Assembly: GCF_035653575.1 (NCBI RefSeq)
Contig: NZ_DASRBQ010000027.1
Coordinates: forward strand, 1 to 64,000
Length of the DNA: 64,000 bases
DNA from: Actinocrinis sp035653575
GTDB lineage: Bacteria; Actinomycetota; Actinomycetes; Streptomycetales; Catenulisporaceae
Reading direction: 5' to 3'
Below are positions 48,908 through 56,749 of the stretch, in pieces. The position numbers were made by a program, and so were the translations under genes. How positions within the stretch are numbered: the first letter of the stretch is position 1; each line of letters starts with the position of its first letter. The notes below the pieces were generated by a model. It was not told where the DNA came from, ran no database searches, and was given only the letters and a program-made list of their open reading frames with translations.

Positions 48908-50149
48908 ATGAAGCGAATCGTGGTTCTGGGTGGTGCCACCGGCGGCACGCTGGTGGCCAACCGGCTGCGTCGCGCGCCGAGCATGCGCGAGGCGGAGATC
49001 ACCGTGGTCGACCGGGATGACGCGCACGTCTATCAGCCCGGACTGCTGTTCACCCCGTTCGGGTCGCCCGAGCCGCGCTCGCTCGTGCGCCCGCGCCGCG
49101 CCCAGCTGCACGCGGGGATCGGCTTCCGCGAGGCTGGGATCGACCGGGTCGATCTCGACGCCGACCGGGTCTATCTCGACGACTCCTCGGCACTCGACTA
49201 CGACGCGCTCGTCATCGCGACCGGCGCGCGGCTGCTGCCGGAGGAGACCGAAGGGCTGACCGGCGAAGGCTGGGGCGAGCGGGTCTTCACCTTCTACACG
49301 CCCGAAGGCGCCGAGTCCCTGCGCAAGGCACTGACACGCTTCGACGGCGGCCGCATCGCGGTGAACGTGGTGGACCTGCCGATCAAGTGCCCGGTGGCGC
49401 CGCTGGAGTTCTGCTTCCTGGCCGACTGGTACTTCCACCGCCGCGGGATCCGGGACCGGGTGGAGCTGACCTACGTCACCCCGCTCGACGGCGCGTTCAC
49501 CAAGCCCGTCGCCTCGCGCGCCCTAGGCGGCCTGCTCGCACAGAAGGACGTGCAACTGGTCACCGAGTTCAACACCGGCGAGGTGGACGGCAAGCGCGGG
49601 CGCCTGATCTCCTACGACCAGCGCGAGGTCCCGTTCGACCTGGCAGTGGTCGTGCCGCCGCACGGCGGCGCGGCCTACATCGAACGCTCACCGGGCCTCG
49701 GAGACGAACTCGGGTTCGTCCGGGTCGACGCGGGCACCTTGCAGTCCCTCGCCAAGCCGAACGTGTTCGCACTCGGCGACGCCACCGACGTCCCCGCGTC
49801 CAAGGCCGGATCCGTCGCCCACTTCGAGGGCGAGACGGTGGAACGCAACGTGCGCGCGTTCCTCGCCGGCCGCACGCTGCCGGCGCGCTTCGACGGACAC
49901 GCCAACTGCTTCGTCGAGACCGGATACGGCCGCGCGCTGCTGATCGATTTCAACTACGAGACCGAGCCGCTGCCCGGTCACTATCCCGCGGCGCTCGGCC
50001 TGCCGCTGCTCAAGCAGTCGCGCCTGAACCACCTGGGCAAGCTCGCCTTCCAGCAGGTCTACTGGCGCGCCCTGCTCTCCGGCCGGGACCTGCCTGGGAT
50101 CGCCGCCGATATGCCCACCCGCGGCAAGAGCGCCGCAGGACTGGGCTGA
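48908..50149 (+). CDS. Sulfide:quinone oxidoreductase-like flavoprotein
   Basis: A 413-residue FAD protein. The dinucleotide motif is MKRIVVLGGATGGTLVANRL; a second motif FDLAVVVPPHGG and the FAD motif NVFALGDATDVPASKAGS follow. Cys161 (LPIKCPVAPLEFC) and Cys334 (HANCFVETGYG) are placed like the two redox Cys of SQR; Cys169 is extra. It would oxidise sulfide to persulfide and reduce menaquinone at the membrane. The start directly follows operator 3. DsrC-like and DsrE-like carriers follow, a natural downstream path for the sulfur. Confidence 0.85.
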   Translation: MKRIVVLGGATGGTLVANRLRRAPSMREAEITVVDRDDAHVYQPGLLFTPFGSPEPRSLVRPRRAQLHAGIGFREAGIDRVDLDADRVYLDDSSALDYDALVIATGARLLPEETEGLTGEGWGERVFTFYTPEGAESLRKALTRFDGGRIAVNVVDLPIKCPVAPLEFCFLADWYFHRRGIRDRVELTYVTPLDGAFTKPVASRALGGLLAQKDVQLVTEFNTGEVDGKRGRLISYDQREVPFDLAVVVPPHGGAAYIERSPGLGDELGFVRVDAGTLQSLAKPNVFALGDATDVPASKAGSVAHFEGETVERNVRAFLAGRTLPARFDGHANCFVETGYGRALLIDFNYETEPLPGHYPAALGLPLLKQSRLNHLGKLAFQQVYWRALLSGRDLPGIAADMPTRGKSAAGLG

Positions 50150-50184
50150 GCCCCGCGCGGGCCGCTACCGAAAGGAATCCGATC

Positions 50185-50502
50185 ATGTCGACCGCCACCT
50201 ACTGCGGCCAGAGCGTCGAGGTCAACGACGGCGGTTTCTTCATCGATCCGTCGCAGTGGACTGAGCAGATGGCTCCGGAGATCGCCCGGGCCGCGGGCAT
50301 CGGGGAGCTGACCGAGGCGCACTGGATGGTCATCAAGTTCATGCGCGCCGAATACGCCGCCAAGGGCACCGGCCCCACGGTGCGGGTGCTCGGCAAGAGC
50401 TCCGGGGTCAGCGTCAAGGAGCTCTACGAGCTGTTCCCCAAGGGCCCGGCGAAGACCGCCGCGAAGATCGCCGGCATCCCCAAGCCCCGCGGCTGCATCT
50501 GA
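50185..50502 (+). CDS. DsrC/TusE-like sulfur carrier
   Basis: A 105-residue protein with the DsrC fold: GGFFIDPSQWTEQMAPEIARA, LTEAHWMVIKFMRAEYA and the C-terminal arm LFPKGPAKTAAKIAGIPKPRGCI. The penultimate Cys104 (CysA) is present. The second Cys of true DsrC (in PAKQAC) is Ala93, so it is a single-Cys sulfur carrier of TusE type rather than a DsrAB partner. No dsrAB genes are seen. Begins 35 bp after the SQR gene, with GAAAGGAA upstream. Confidence 0.87.
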   Translation: MSTATYCGQSVEVNDGGFFIDPSQWTEQMAPEIARAAGIGELTEAHWMVIKFMRAEYAAKGTGPTVRVLGKSSGVSVKELYELFPKGPAKTAAKIAGIPKPRGCI

Positions 50503-50528
50503 ATCAGCCGCAACTGAATCGGCCGCAA
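50499..50528. repeat. CTGAATCAGC repeats, pair B
   Basis: CTGAATCAGCCGCAA and CTGAATCGGCCGCAA stand head to tail with a 15-bp period. The first copy contains the stop codon of the DsrC-like gene. They resemble pair A, 1.7 kb to the left. Confidence 0.65.
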
Positions 50529-50595
50529 CTAAAGCTGCTGATCCAGGAGCGCGAGCGCCGCACCGTGACCGGTGCGCTCAGTGAAAGGCACTGCC

Positions 50596-51063
50596 ATGAG
50601 TGAGGGCATTGAGAAGCTATCGATCATCGTCTCGAAGGGCTCGCTGGAAGGCGTCTATCCGGCGCTGATCATGGCCAACGGGGCGCGGGCCGAGGGCATC
50701 GAGGCCAACCTGTTCTTCACCTTCTTCGGCCTCGACGCGATCAACCCGCGCCGCCACGCGCACATCAGGCTGGGCACGGTCGGCAACCCCGGCCTGCACC
50801 TGCCGACCCTGCTCGGCGCGTTGCCCGGCGTCTCAGCCCTCTTCACCCGGGTGATGGGCCGCCGGATGGCCAAGCTGGACATCCCGCCGATCCCGGAGTT
50901 CATCGAGATGATCGCCGACACCGGCGCCGGCCTCTACGCCTGCAAGGCCTCGGCCGACCTGTTCGGCCTCGCCGAGAAGGACCTGCTGCCTCAGGTCAAG
51001 GGCATCATCACGGTCGGCGAGTTCTACGAACTGGCCGCCGGCGGGCAGATCATCTACACCTAG
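50596..51063 (+). CDS. DsrE/DsrE2-like sulfurtransferase
   Basis: A 155-residue protein with the DsrE-family start KLSIIVSKGSLEGVYPALIMANGARAEG, ANLFFTFFGLDAIN and a conserved Cys116 in DTGAGLYACKASADLFGL, the position of the persulfide-carrying Cys of DsrE2. The last third is VKGIITVGEFYELAAGG. It would receive sulfur from the SQR product and hand it to the DsrC-like carrier, or the reverse. ATG start with AAAGGCA upstream. It closes the sulfur locus. Confidence 0.85.
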   Translation: MSEGIEKLSIIVSKGSLEGVYPALIMANGARAEGIEANLFFTFFGLDAINPRRHAHIRLGTVGNPGLHLPTLLGALPGVSALFTRVMGRRMAKLDIPPIPEFIEMIADTGAGLYACKASADLFGLAEKDLLPQVKGIITVGEFYELAAGGQIIYT

Positions 51064-51098
51064 GGCGGATCATCCAGCTGACACCCCTCAGCGGCACC

Positions 51099-51129
51099 CG
51101 GCGTGGTCAGGCGGCGCCTGACCACGCCG
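51099..51129. terminator. Very strong bidirectional terminator
   Basis: Perfect 14-bp arms CGGCGTGGTCAGGC/GCCTGACCACGCCG with a 3-nt loop. It lies 35 bp after the DsrE-like gene and covers the last codons of the convergent HTH-repeat gene. Confidence 0.85.
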
Positions 51130-52624
51130 CGCTGTCGTCCGAGCCGAGCGTGCCCAGCGGCCGGGATACCGACCGGGCCAGCGACCGCGCGCCGACGACC
51201 GGGCGGGCCGCACGAGGCGGCATGACCTGCGTGGACTCCGGCAGCATCGCCAAGCGGCCGCGCACCGCGCGCCAGTCGAACTGCTCGCGCGTCGAAAGCC
51301 CGCATCCGATCGTGAACGCCTGCAAGGTCGCTTCCGCCGGAAGGGTGCGGTGCGCGAGCGTGTAGCGAAGCGCGTCCGTCGTGACCGGGATCCCGCGGTC
51401 CAGCGCCCGGTGCGCGATCGTCGCCAGATCGACTCCGGCCCAGCGCACCAGCCCCTCCAAGGCCGCCGCGAACTGCGCCCAGGTTCGCACCGCGCGCGGA
51501 TCGGGCGGCCCGCCGGGCCGGAAGGCCGGGGCGGACACCGGCCGGCGGGTGACCTGCCGGGTACGGCGGCGGCCGGCCACGATGCGTTCGCGGGCCAGCA
51601 GCCACGCTTCGCGCTCCACCGGGTCGATGCCGCAGCCCGACACGAAAGCCTCCAGCGTGCGCGGCGTGGGGAAGGTGGAGCGGGCGACCACCGCGGACAG
51701 CCGCGACCAGCTCACCGGGTGCCCCGCGCCTCTGGCCGTCAGCTGGATCTGGCTCAGGCTTAGGCCGCGCCGGGCCTTGAGCTCGGTCAGCAGCGCGGAG
51801 AGCTGGGCCGGCGTCTCGGCGTCGCGCGGATCAAGCGCCGCGGCGGACGCGTGGGCGAGCCGCGGTTCGCCCGCCCGTGCTGAGAGGAACACCCGGGCCG
51901 CGCGGTGGCGCGCCGCCAGCCAGGCGAAGCACTGCGCGTCCGGCAGCCCGCTGCCCCGCGCGATCGCCTCCACCACGCCGGGCGTGGGGAATCTGCGGCC
52001 CTCCAGCGTCGCGAGCAGCTGCCGCTCGGTCACCGGCACTCCGGCCCGCTGCGCCCCGAGGACGAAGGCGGCCGTGCTCAGTCCGCTCCAGTCGCGCAGC
52101 GCGCACAAGTCGTCGATCAGCGCCGAAGGCTGCTCGATCAGCTCGGGATCGGGCGGGCTGGCCGGCGCGCGAAGACCGGCCACCGGGCTGTCGCCCGACA
52201 AACCATAAGCGCGAAACACCTGCCGCACCGCCGCCGCGTACAACTGCTGCCGGCCCGGACCCGGCCACGCCGCCTCGGCACCTGCGGACGGCGGCCAATG
52301 AGCGTCCAGGGCCCGCGCCACGTAGTGCTCGGCGGCCTCGAAGGCGGCCGCGGCCTCGGCAAGGCCGACCTTCCGCGCCGTACCCGCGCGCTCGCGCAGG
52401 GTCTGGGCCAGCGAGATCGGCGAGAGCGCGTCGGGCACGCCGGTCAGCGCCCAGGCGAGCCTACGGGTCGTGGCGATCACGCCGGGATCCGCCGCCGGCC
52501 ACCCGCCGGCCCGCGCCGCGCTGTCAGAGTGCTTCGACGCTCTGGGGCCGGGAAGGGCATCCGCCTGCGCGCTACGCGCCACAGCCGCCGTATGTTCCGT
52601 CAGTGTCGCTTCCTGCGTGGACAT
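51107..52624 (-). CDS. Protein with three HTH-like (XRE-type) repeats, unknown function
   Basis: A 505-residue cytosolic protein. Residues 167-242, 272-348 and 382-458 are three copies of one 76-residue unit, each with a helix pattern xxLxxLxxxxGLSxxxIxxxAxxxGxPVxxxxLxxxL, then FPTPxxxEAFxxGCGL and a WL/WR end. The unit looks like a lambda-repressor-type HTH extended by two helices. Residues 45-145 form a helical N-terminal region. ATG start; a perfect DevR-like box lies 37 bp upstream. No enzyme motif is seen. DNA-binding is inferred from the fold; each repeat lacks strongly basic recognition helices. Confidence 0.6.
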   Translation of the reverse strand: MSTQEATLTEHTAAVARSAQADALPGPRASKHSDSAARAGGWPAADPGVIATTRRLAWALTGVPDALSPISLAQTLRERAGTARKVGLAEAAAAFEAAEHYVARALDAHWPPSAGAEAAWPGPGRQQLYAAAVRQVFRAYGLSGDSPVAGLRAPASPPDPELIEQPSALIDDLCALRDWSGLSTAAFVLGAQRAGVPVTERQLLATLEGRRFPTPGVVEAIARGSGLPDAQCFAWLAARHRAARVFLSARAGEPRLAHASAAALDPRDAETPAQLSALLTELKARRGLSLSQIQLTARGAGHPVSWSRLSAVVARSTFPTPRTLEAFVSGCGIDPVEREAWLLARERIVAGRRRTRQVTRRPVSAPAFRPGGPPDPRAVRTWAQFAAALEGLVRWAGVDLATIAHRALDRGIPVTTDALRYTLAHRTLPAEATLQAFTIGCGLSTREQFDWRAVRGRLAMLPESTQVMPPRAARPVVGARSLARSVSRPLGTLGSDDSAAWSGAA

Positions 52625-52660
52625 AGCACGATCCTCGCGCCACGCCGTGGGCCGGAACCA

Positions 52661-52674
52661 GGGCCCATAGACCC
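52661..52674. promoter_or_regulatory. DevR/DosR-like box
   Basis: GGGCCCATAGACCC fits all fixed positions, 37 bp upstream of the HTH-repeat gene. Confidence 0.5.
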
Positions 52675-52697
52675 GGATCGCCGCGCGGCCCGGGCAC

Positions 52698-53312
52698 TCA
52701 ACGCGGCGCGCCGACCGACAGCTGATCGACGACCTCGATGACTCCGTCGATCCTGGCGACCTGGTCCACCGCCCGGCGGGCGAGGTCCTCGTCGTCGACC
52801 GAACCGCTCAGCGTCGCGATCCCGTCGCGCACCCCGACCGTGATCCGGCGCAGCTCCTCGCCGGGCTCGGCCAGGATCACGCTGCGGAGGATCTCGTCCT
52901 GGATGTCGGGATCCGGCCGCAGGAAGATGCTGAGCAGGTCCTTCTCGCTCACGATGCCGACGAGCCGTCCGGTCGCGTTGACCACCGGCAGATGCTTGAC
53001 GGCGTTGCGGTGCATCAAGCGAGCAGCCGTCGCGGCCTCGGTCAGCGGCGTGACCGTGACCACGGGGCTGGTCATCAGCGTCTGAGCGGAAACCGCGCGC
53101 ATCCGGTGCGTCGCGTCCCCGGCGAGCCGGCGTGCCTGCTGCTCGATGAGATCCGCCGCGCAGACGATGCCGACCACGTGACAGGTGTCGTCGAGCACCG
53201 GGACGGCACTGATCTCGCGGTCGAACAGCGCCCGCGCGATGTCCTTGAACGGCGTATAGCAGTGCACCGAGACGACGTCGCTGGTCATGACGTCGCGTAC
53301 CTTCGCGTTCAT
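52698..53312 (-). CDS. CBS-pair plus BON domain protein
   Basis: A 204-residue protein. Two CBS domains (VRDVMTSDVVSVHCYTPFKDIARAL...GIVCAADLIE and AQTLMTSPVVTVTPLTEAATAARLM...GIVSEKDLLS) bind adenine nucleotides; a BON domain ends it (ILAEPGEELRRITVGVRDGIATLSGSVDDEDLARRAVDQV). CBS-BON proteins are common in actinobacterial hypoxia/dormancy regulons. ATG has GGGAGG upstream. A near-DevR palindrome lies 51 bp upstream. Confidence 0.9.
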   Translation of the reverse strand: MNAKVRDVMTSDVVSVHCYTPFKDIARALFDREISAVPVLDDTCHVVGIVCAADLIEQQARRLAGDATHRMRAVSAQTLMTSPVVTVTPLTEAATAARLMHRNAVKHLPVVNATGRLVGIVSEKDLLSIFLRPDPDIQDEILRSVILAEPGEELRRITVGVRDGIATLSGSVDDEDLARRAVDQVARIDGVIEVVDQLSVGAPR

Positions 53313-53362
53313 CGTCACCTCCCGAACAGCTTCAGTGTCCGGCGGCGCGCGGCACGCGAGTA

Positions 53363-53376
53363 GGGACGTTCGTACC
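53363..53376. promoter_or_regulatory. DevR-like box (one mismatch)
   Basis: GGGACGTTCGTACC, 51 bp upstream of the CBS-BON gene and just inside the 3' side of the ATPase gene. Confidence 0.35.
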
Positions 53377-53386
53377 GACCTGCCGC

Positions 53387-56176
53387 TCACCGGGCGCGGC
53401 GGCGCCGGTACCTGCGCAGTTCGTCCGCTCCCCACACCAGGAACGGGAACGGGGCCACCGTGGCCAGCTGCGCCGGGCCGAGCGCCGCGGTCCCGAAGGC
53501 GGCATGCAGCGGCGGCAGGTAGATCAACGCCGCGGCGAACAGCAGCGAGACGCCGATCCCGGCGAGCAGCGGCCGGTTCGACAAAGCGCCCACGGCGCGC
53601 AGCGAGGCGTGGTCGGTGCGCACCGCGAAGGCCGCGCCGATCTGGCAGGCCACGATGCCCAGCCACGCCGTCGTGGTGGCCTGCCGGTAGGCGCGATGCA
53701 AGGGCGTTCCCGCGCCCACCGCGGCGCCAGCATGCCAGCCCGCCCGCAGCAGGGTGACGAAGTACGCGGCCATGACCAGGCTCGCTGAGATCACGCCTAG
53801 GAAGCCCCATGCGCGCATCAACAGGGCCTTGTCGATGACGCCGTCGGTGCGTCTGCGCGGGGGGCGTTCCATGATTCCGGGCTCGGCCGGTTCGCGGGAG
53901 AGCGCGAGCGCCGGGAGCGTGTCGGTGCCCAGGTCGATGGCGAGGATCTGCATCACGGTCAACGGCAACGGGACGGCCCCGCCGCACAACGCGAACACCA
54001 CGAAGGGCACGAGCTCGGGCAGCAGGTGCGCGAAGATGTAGGTGATGAACTTGCGCACGTTGTCATAGGCGCGGCGGCCGGCCTCGATCGCCGCGACGAT
54101 GCTGGCGAAGTCGTCGTCGGTCAGCACCATGGTGGCGGCCTGCCGGGCCACCTCGGTGCCGGAGCGGCCCATCGCGATGCCGATGTCGGCGCGGCGCAGC
54201 GCGGGCGCGTCGTTCACCCCGTCGCCGGTCATGGCGACCACCTGGCCCAAGTCGCGCAGGGCGTCCGCGATGCGCAGCTTCGCCTCCGGGGCGCTGCGCG
54301 CGAAGACGAGCTCCCGGGGCGAGGTGAGCAGTTCGTCGAGCTCTGTCTCGCTCATCGACTCCAGCGCGCCGTCCGAGACGACGCCGGGCCGGGCGCCGCC
54401 GATGCCGACTCGCCGGGCGATCTCGGCGGCGGTCAGGCCGTTGTCGCCGGTGACCACGTGCACGCGAATGCCCGCGCCGTGCGCGCGTTCGATCGCCGAG
54501 GCGACGTGCGGCCGGGGCGGGTCCAGCAGGGCGACAAGGCCCAGCAGGCACAGGTTCCGCTCGACCGCGTCGCGCTCGTGCGGAACCGGCTCGCCCGGAG
54601 CGGCGGGGCGGTCGGCGATCGCGAGGACGCGCAGGCCGCGCCGGGCCCAGCGGTCGACGGCGCGCGCGGCCTCCGCGCGATCGCCTCCGGTCAGCGGCCT
54701 GCGCACGCCGCCGTCGAGCACGAAGCCGCACCGCTCGAGCACCACCTCGGGGGCGCCCTTGGTGTGCGCGACCCACGCAGCCGCGGCCGTATTGCCCGCG
54801 CCGGGCGGCCGCGTCGGCGCGGCGAGGTCCGCGGTGGTCATCAGCTTGAGCCTGGGATCGAAATGGAACAGGCCGCAGCGCCGCGCGTCGCGTTCGGAGG
54901 AGTCGACCGCGGCGCCGGCGGCGAGCGCCGCCTCGAGCAGCGCCAGCTCGGTCGGGTCGCCGAGGGCCGGTCGGTCCGGTCCGCCTTCCAGCACCGCGGT
55001 GGTGCACAGCGCCGCGGCGTGCAGGACGGACGGTGCGTCCGGCGGATTGGCTGTTGCGGCAGCGGTCGCGGCGGATCGGGACGAACTGGAGGGGGTCCAC
55101 GTCCCGGTGACCGTCATTCGGTTCTCGGTCAACGTCCCGGTCTTGTCGGTGCAGATGACCGTGGTCGAGCCGAGGGTTTCCACCGCGGACAGCCGCTTGA
55201 CCACCGCGCCGCGCCTGGCGAGATCGCGCACGCCCACGGCCAGCGCCAGCGTGATCGTGGGCAGCAGGCCCTCCGGGACGTTCGCCACCAGCAGGCCGAT
55301 CGCGAAGCTGACCGCGGCGCTGAGCGAGAGGCCGGCGAGCAGGCCGAGCGGCAGGAACGCGACCGCGGCCCCGAGGCCGACCGCGGCGATCAACCACGCG
55401 ACACGTTTGACCTGGCGTTCGAGCGGGCTCTCGTCGTGCTTGACCCGCTGGCTCAGCGCCGCCACCCGCCCGAGCTCGGTGGCCATGCCGGTGGCGGTCA
55501 CTACGGCCCGCGCTTGGCCTGCGGTACACACGGTGCCGCTGAACACCAGATCCCGGCTGTAAAGCAACGGCCCGTCAGCGTCCTGCAGATCGGCCGCCCG
55601 ATATACGGGCACGGACTCCCCAGTCACTGCCGACAGGTCCACTTCGAGGCTGCCGGAGCAGAGCCGGGCGTCGGCGCACACTCGCTCGCCCTCGTCGAGC
55701 AGCACCAGGTCCCCCGGGACCAGCTGCTCGGCCGGGACCTCCAGCTGCCGGCCGTCGCGCACCACCCGCGCCTGCTCGGGCAGGAACGCGGCCAGCGCCT
55801 CGACCGCGCGCTCGGCCTGCATCTCCTGCACGAACGCGAAGATCGCGTTCAGCACGATCACCGCGCCGATCGCCGCCGCGAGATTCGGCGTGCCGGTGAC
55901 CGCCGCCAGCACGCCGGCCAGGGCGAGCAGCAGCGCGAGCGGGTGGGTGAACTGCCGCGCAAGCTCGCCCGGCCAGCGCCGCCCGCCGCGCCGGATCAGG
56001 CTGTTGGGTCCGTACGCGATCAGCCGGCGCGCCGCCTCCCGCTCCGACAGCCCGTCGGGCGAGCTGCCCAGATCCGCGAACAGGGCGCCGAGCGGTTCGC
56101 GCGGATCCGCGGCGACCTGCTGCACCGCCTGGCCTCCGGCCGCGGGGTGACGGGGTCTCAGGGTCGGCTGCGCCAT
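53387..56176 (-). CDS. P-type ATPase resembling Na,K/H,K-ATPase (P2C-like)
   Basis: A 929-residue pump with TGES, phosphorylated Asp344 in CTDKTGTLTENRM, MTGDGVNDAPALRRADIGIAMG and ten helices. M4 reads VANVPEGLLPTITLAL and M6 reads ILAIDLGTDTLPALALS (Asp748, Asp752), both closer to animal Na,K/H,K pumps (VANVPEGLL, IDLGTDMVPAISLA) than to Ca pumps. M5 has LLPELVPFVVF, keeping the Glu. Long Ser/Ala insert near residues 360-375. Upstream reading frame to 57.9 kb is non-coding. It is followed by CBS-BON 74 bp on, which may regulate it. Confidence 0.88.
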   Translation of the reverse strand: MAQPTLRPRHPAAGGQAVQQVAADPREPLGALFADLGSSPDGLSEREAARRLIAYGPNSLIRRGGRRWPGELARQFTHPLALLLALAGVLAAVTGTPNLAAAIGAVIVLNAIFAFVQEMQAERAVEALAAFLPEQARVVRDGRQLEVPAEQLVPGDLVLLDEGERVCADARLCSGSLEVDLSAVTGESVPVYRAADLQDADGPLLYSRDLVFSGTVCTAGQARAVVTATGMATELGRVAALSQRVKHDESPLERQVKRVAWLIAAVGLGAAVAFLPLGLLAGLSLSAAVSFAIGLLVANVPEGLLPTITLALAVGVRDLARRGAVVKRLSAVETLGSTTVICTDKTGTLTENRMTVTGTWTPSSSSRSAATAAATANPPDAPSVLHAAALCTTAVLEGGPDRPALGDPTELALLEAALAAGAAVDSSERDARRCGLFHFDPRLKLMTTADLAAPTRPPGAGNTAAAAWVAHTKGAPEVVLERCGFVLDGGVRRPLTGGDRAEAARAVDRWARRGLRVLAIADRPAAPGEPVPHERDAVERNLCLLGLVALLDPPRPHVASAIERAHGAGIRVHVVTGDNGLTAAEIARRVGIGGARPGVVSDGALESMSETELDELLTSPRELVFARSAPEAKLRIADALRDLGQVVAMTGDGVNDAPALRRADIGIAMGRSGTEVARQAATMVLTDDDFASIVAAIEAGRRAYDNVRKFITYIFAHLLPELVPFVVFALCGGAVPLPLTVMQILAIDLGTDTLPALALSREPAEPGIMERPPRRRTDGVIDKALLMRAWGFLGVISASLVMAAYFVTLLRAGWHAGAAVGAGTPLHRAYRQATTTAWLGIVACQIGAAFAVRTDHASLRAVGALSNRPLLAGIGVSLLFAAALIYLPPLHAAFGTAALGPAQLATVAPFPFLVWGADELRRYRRRRAR

Positions 56177-56274
56177 CGGCTCGGCTCCGTTCGGACAGGT
56201 CCGCCGCGCGTCATTCAGACCCAGGCTTGACCCGGCCGGGCCGCGTCCCCAGGGCCGGCGGGCCCGCGTCCGAG

Positions 56275-56288
56275 AGGACCTGCGGCCC
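56275..56288. promoter_or_regulatory. DevR-like box (one mismatch)
   Basis: AGGACCTGCGGCCC lies between the divergent ATPase (98 bp) and DUF1876 (129 bp) genes. Confidence 0.3.
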
Positions 56289-56417
56289 TGACCGTGCCGC
56301 CCTGGCCGCCGGACAGTCGAATCAGGCAGTGCTATCGGGCGCGGCCGGTCTGACGGTGCGCCGGAATGGGCCGGCGCACCGAGGCGCCGCGCCGTGCGGA
56401 TCCAGGAGGCGATCGCC

Positions 56418-56684
56418 ATGTTGCACACCAGGAAGTGGCACGCGGAGGTGTTCCTGTTCGAACAGGACGGCCAGACGCGGGCCGACGTGGTGCTCAGCAC
56501 GGGGGAGAACACGCTGCACGGCAACGGCGTCGCCCGTTGCCACCCGGGCGAGGGCGACGTCCCGGAGATCGGCGACGAGCTCGCCGTCGGACGGGCGCTG
56601 GTCGACCTCGGCCGCAAGCTGATCGGCACCGCCGCGGAGGACCTCGAAGGAGTCGGAGTCCACCCGACCGGGCTGCGCAGCTGA
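56418..56684 (+). CDS. DUF1876 family protein
   Basis: An 88-residue protein: KWHAEVFLFEQDGQTRADVVLSTGENTLHGNGVARCHPGEGDVPEIGDELAVGRALVDLGRKLIGTAAEDLEG is a full DUF1876 domain, a small alpha-beta fold of unknown role found in actinobacterial stress clusters, in mycobacteria under DosR control (Rv1738-like, with a hibernation-factor-like structure). AGGAGG stands 8 nt before ATG. It lies between the ATPase and transhydrogenase genes. Confidence 0.85.
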   Translation: MLHTRKWHAEVFLFEQDGQTRADVVLSTGENTLHGNGVARCHPGEGDVPEIGDELAVGRALVDLGRKLIGTAAEDLEGVGVHPTGLRS

Positions 56685-56749
56685 CCATCTGCCCGAGCCG
56701 CCCGGCACAGACCCACCCGCGAGCAGCCTGAAACGGAAGGTGAAGAGCA

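Noticed and set aside
54026..56230. Long plus-strand frame (734 codons) over the ATPase
   Set aside because: Arg/Gly/His-rich shadow of the ATPase gene on the other strand; no family motif.
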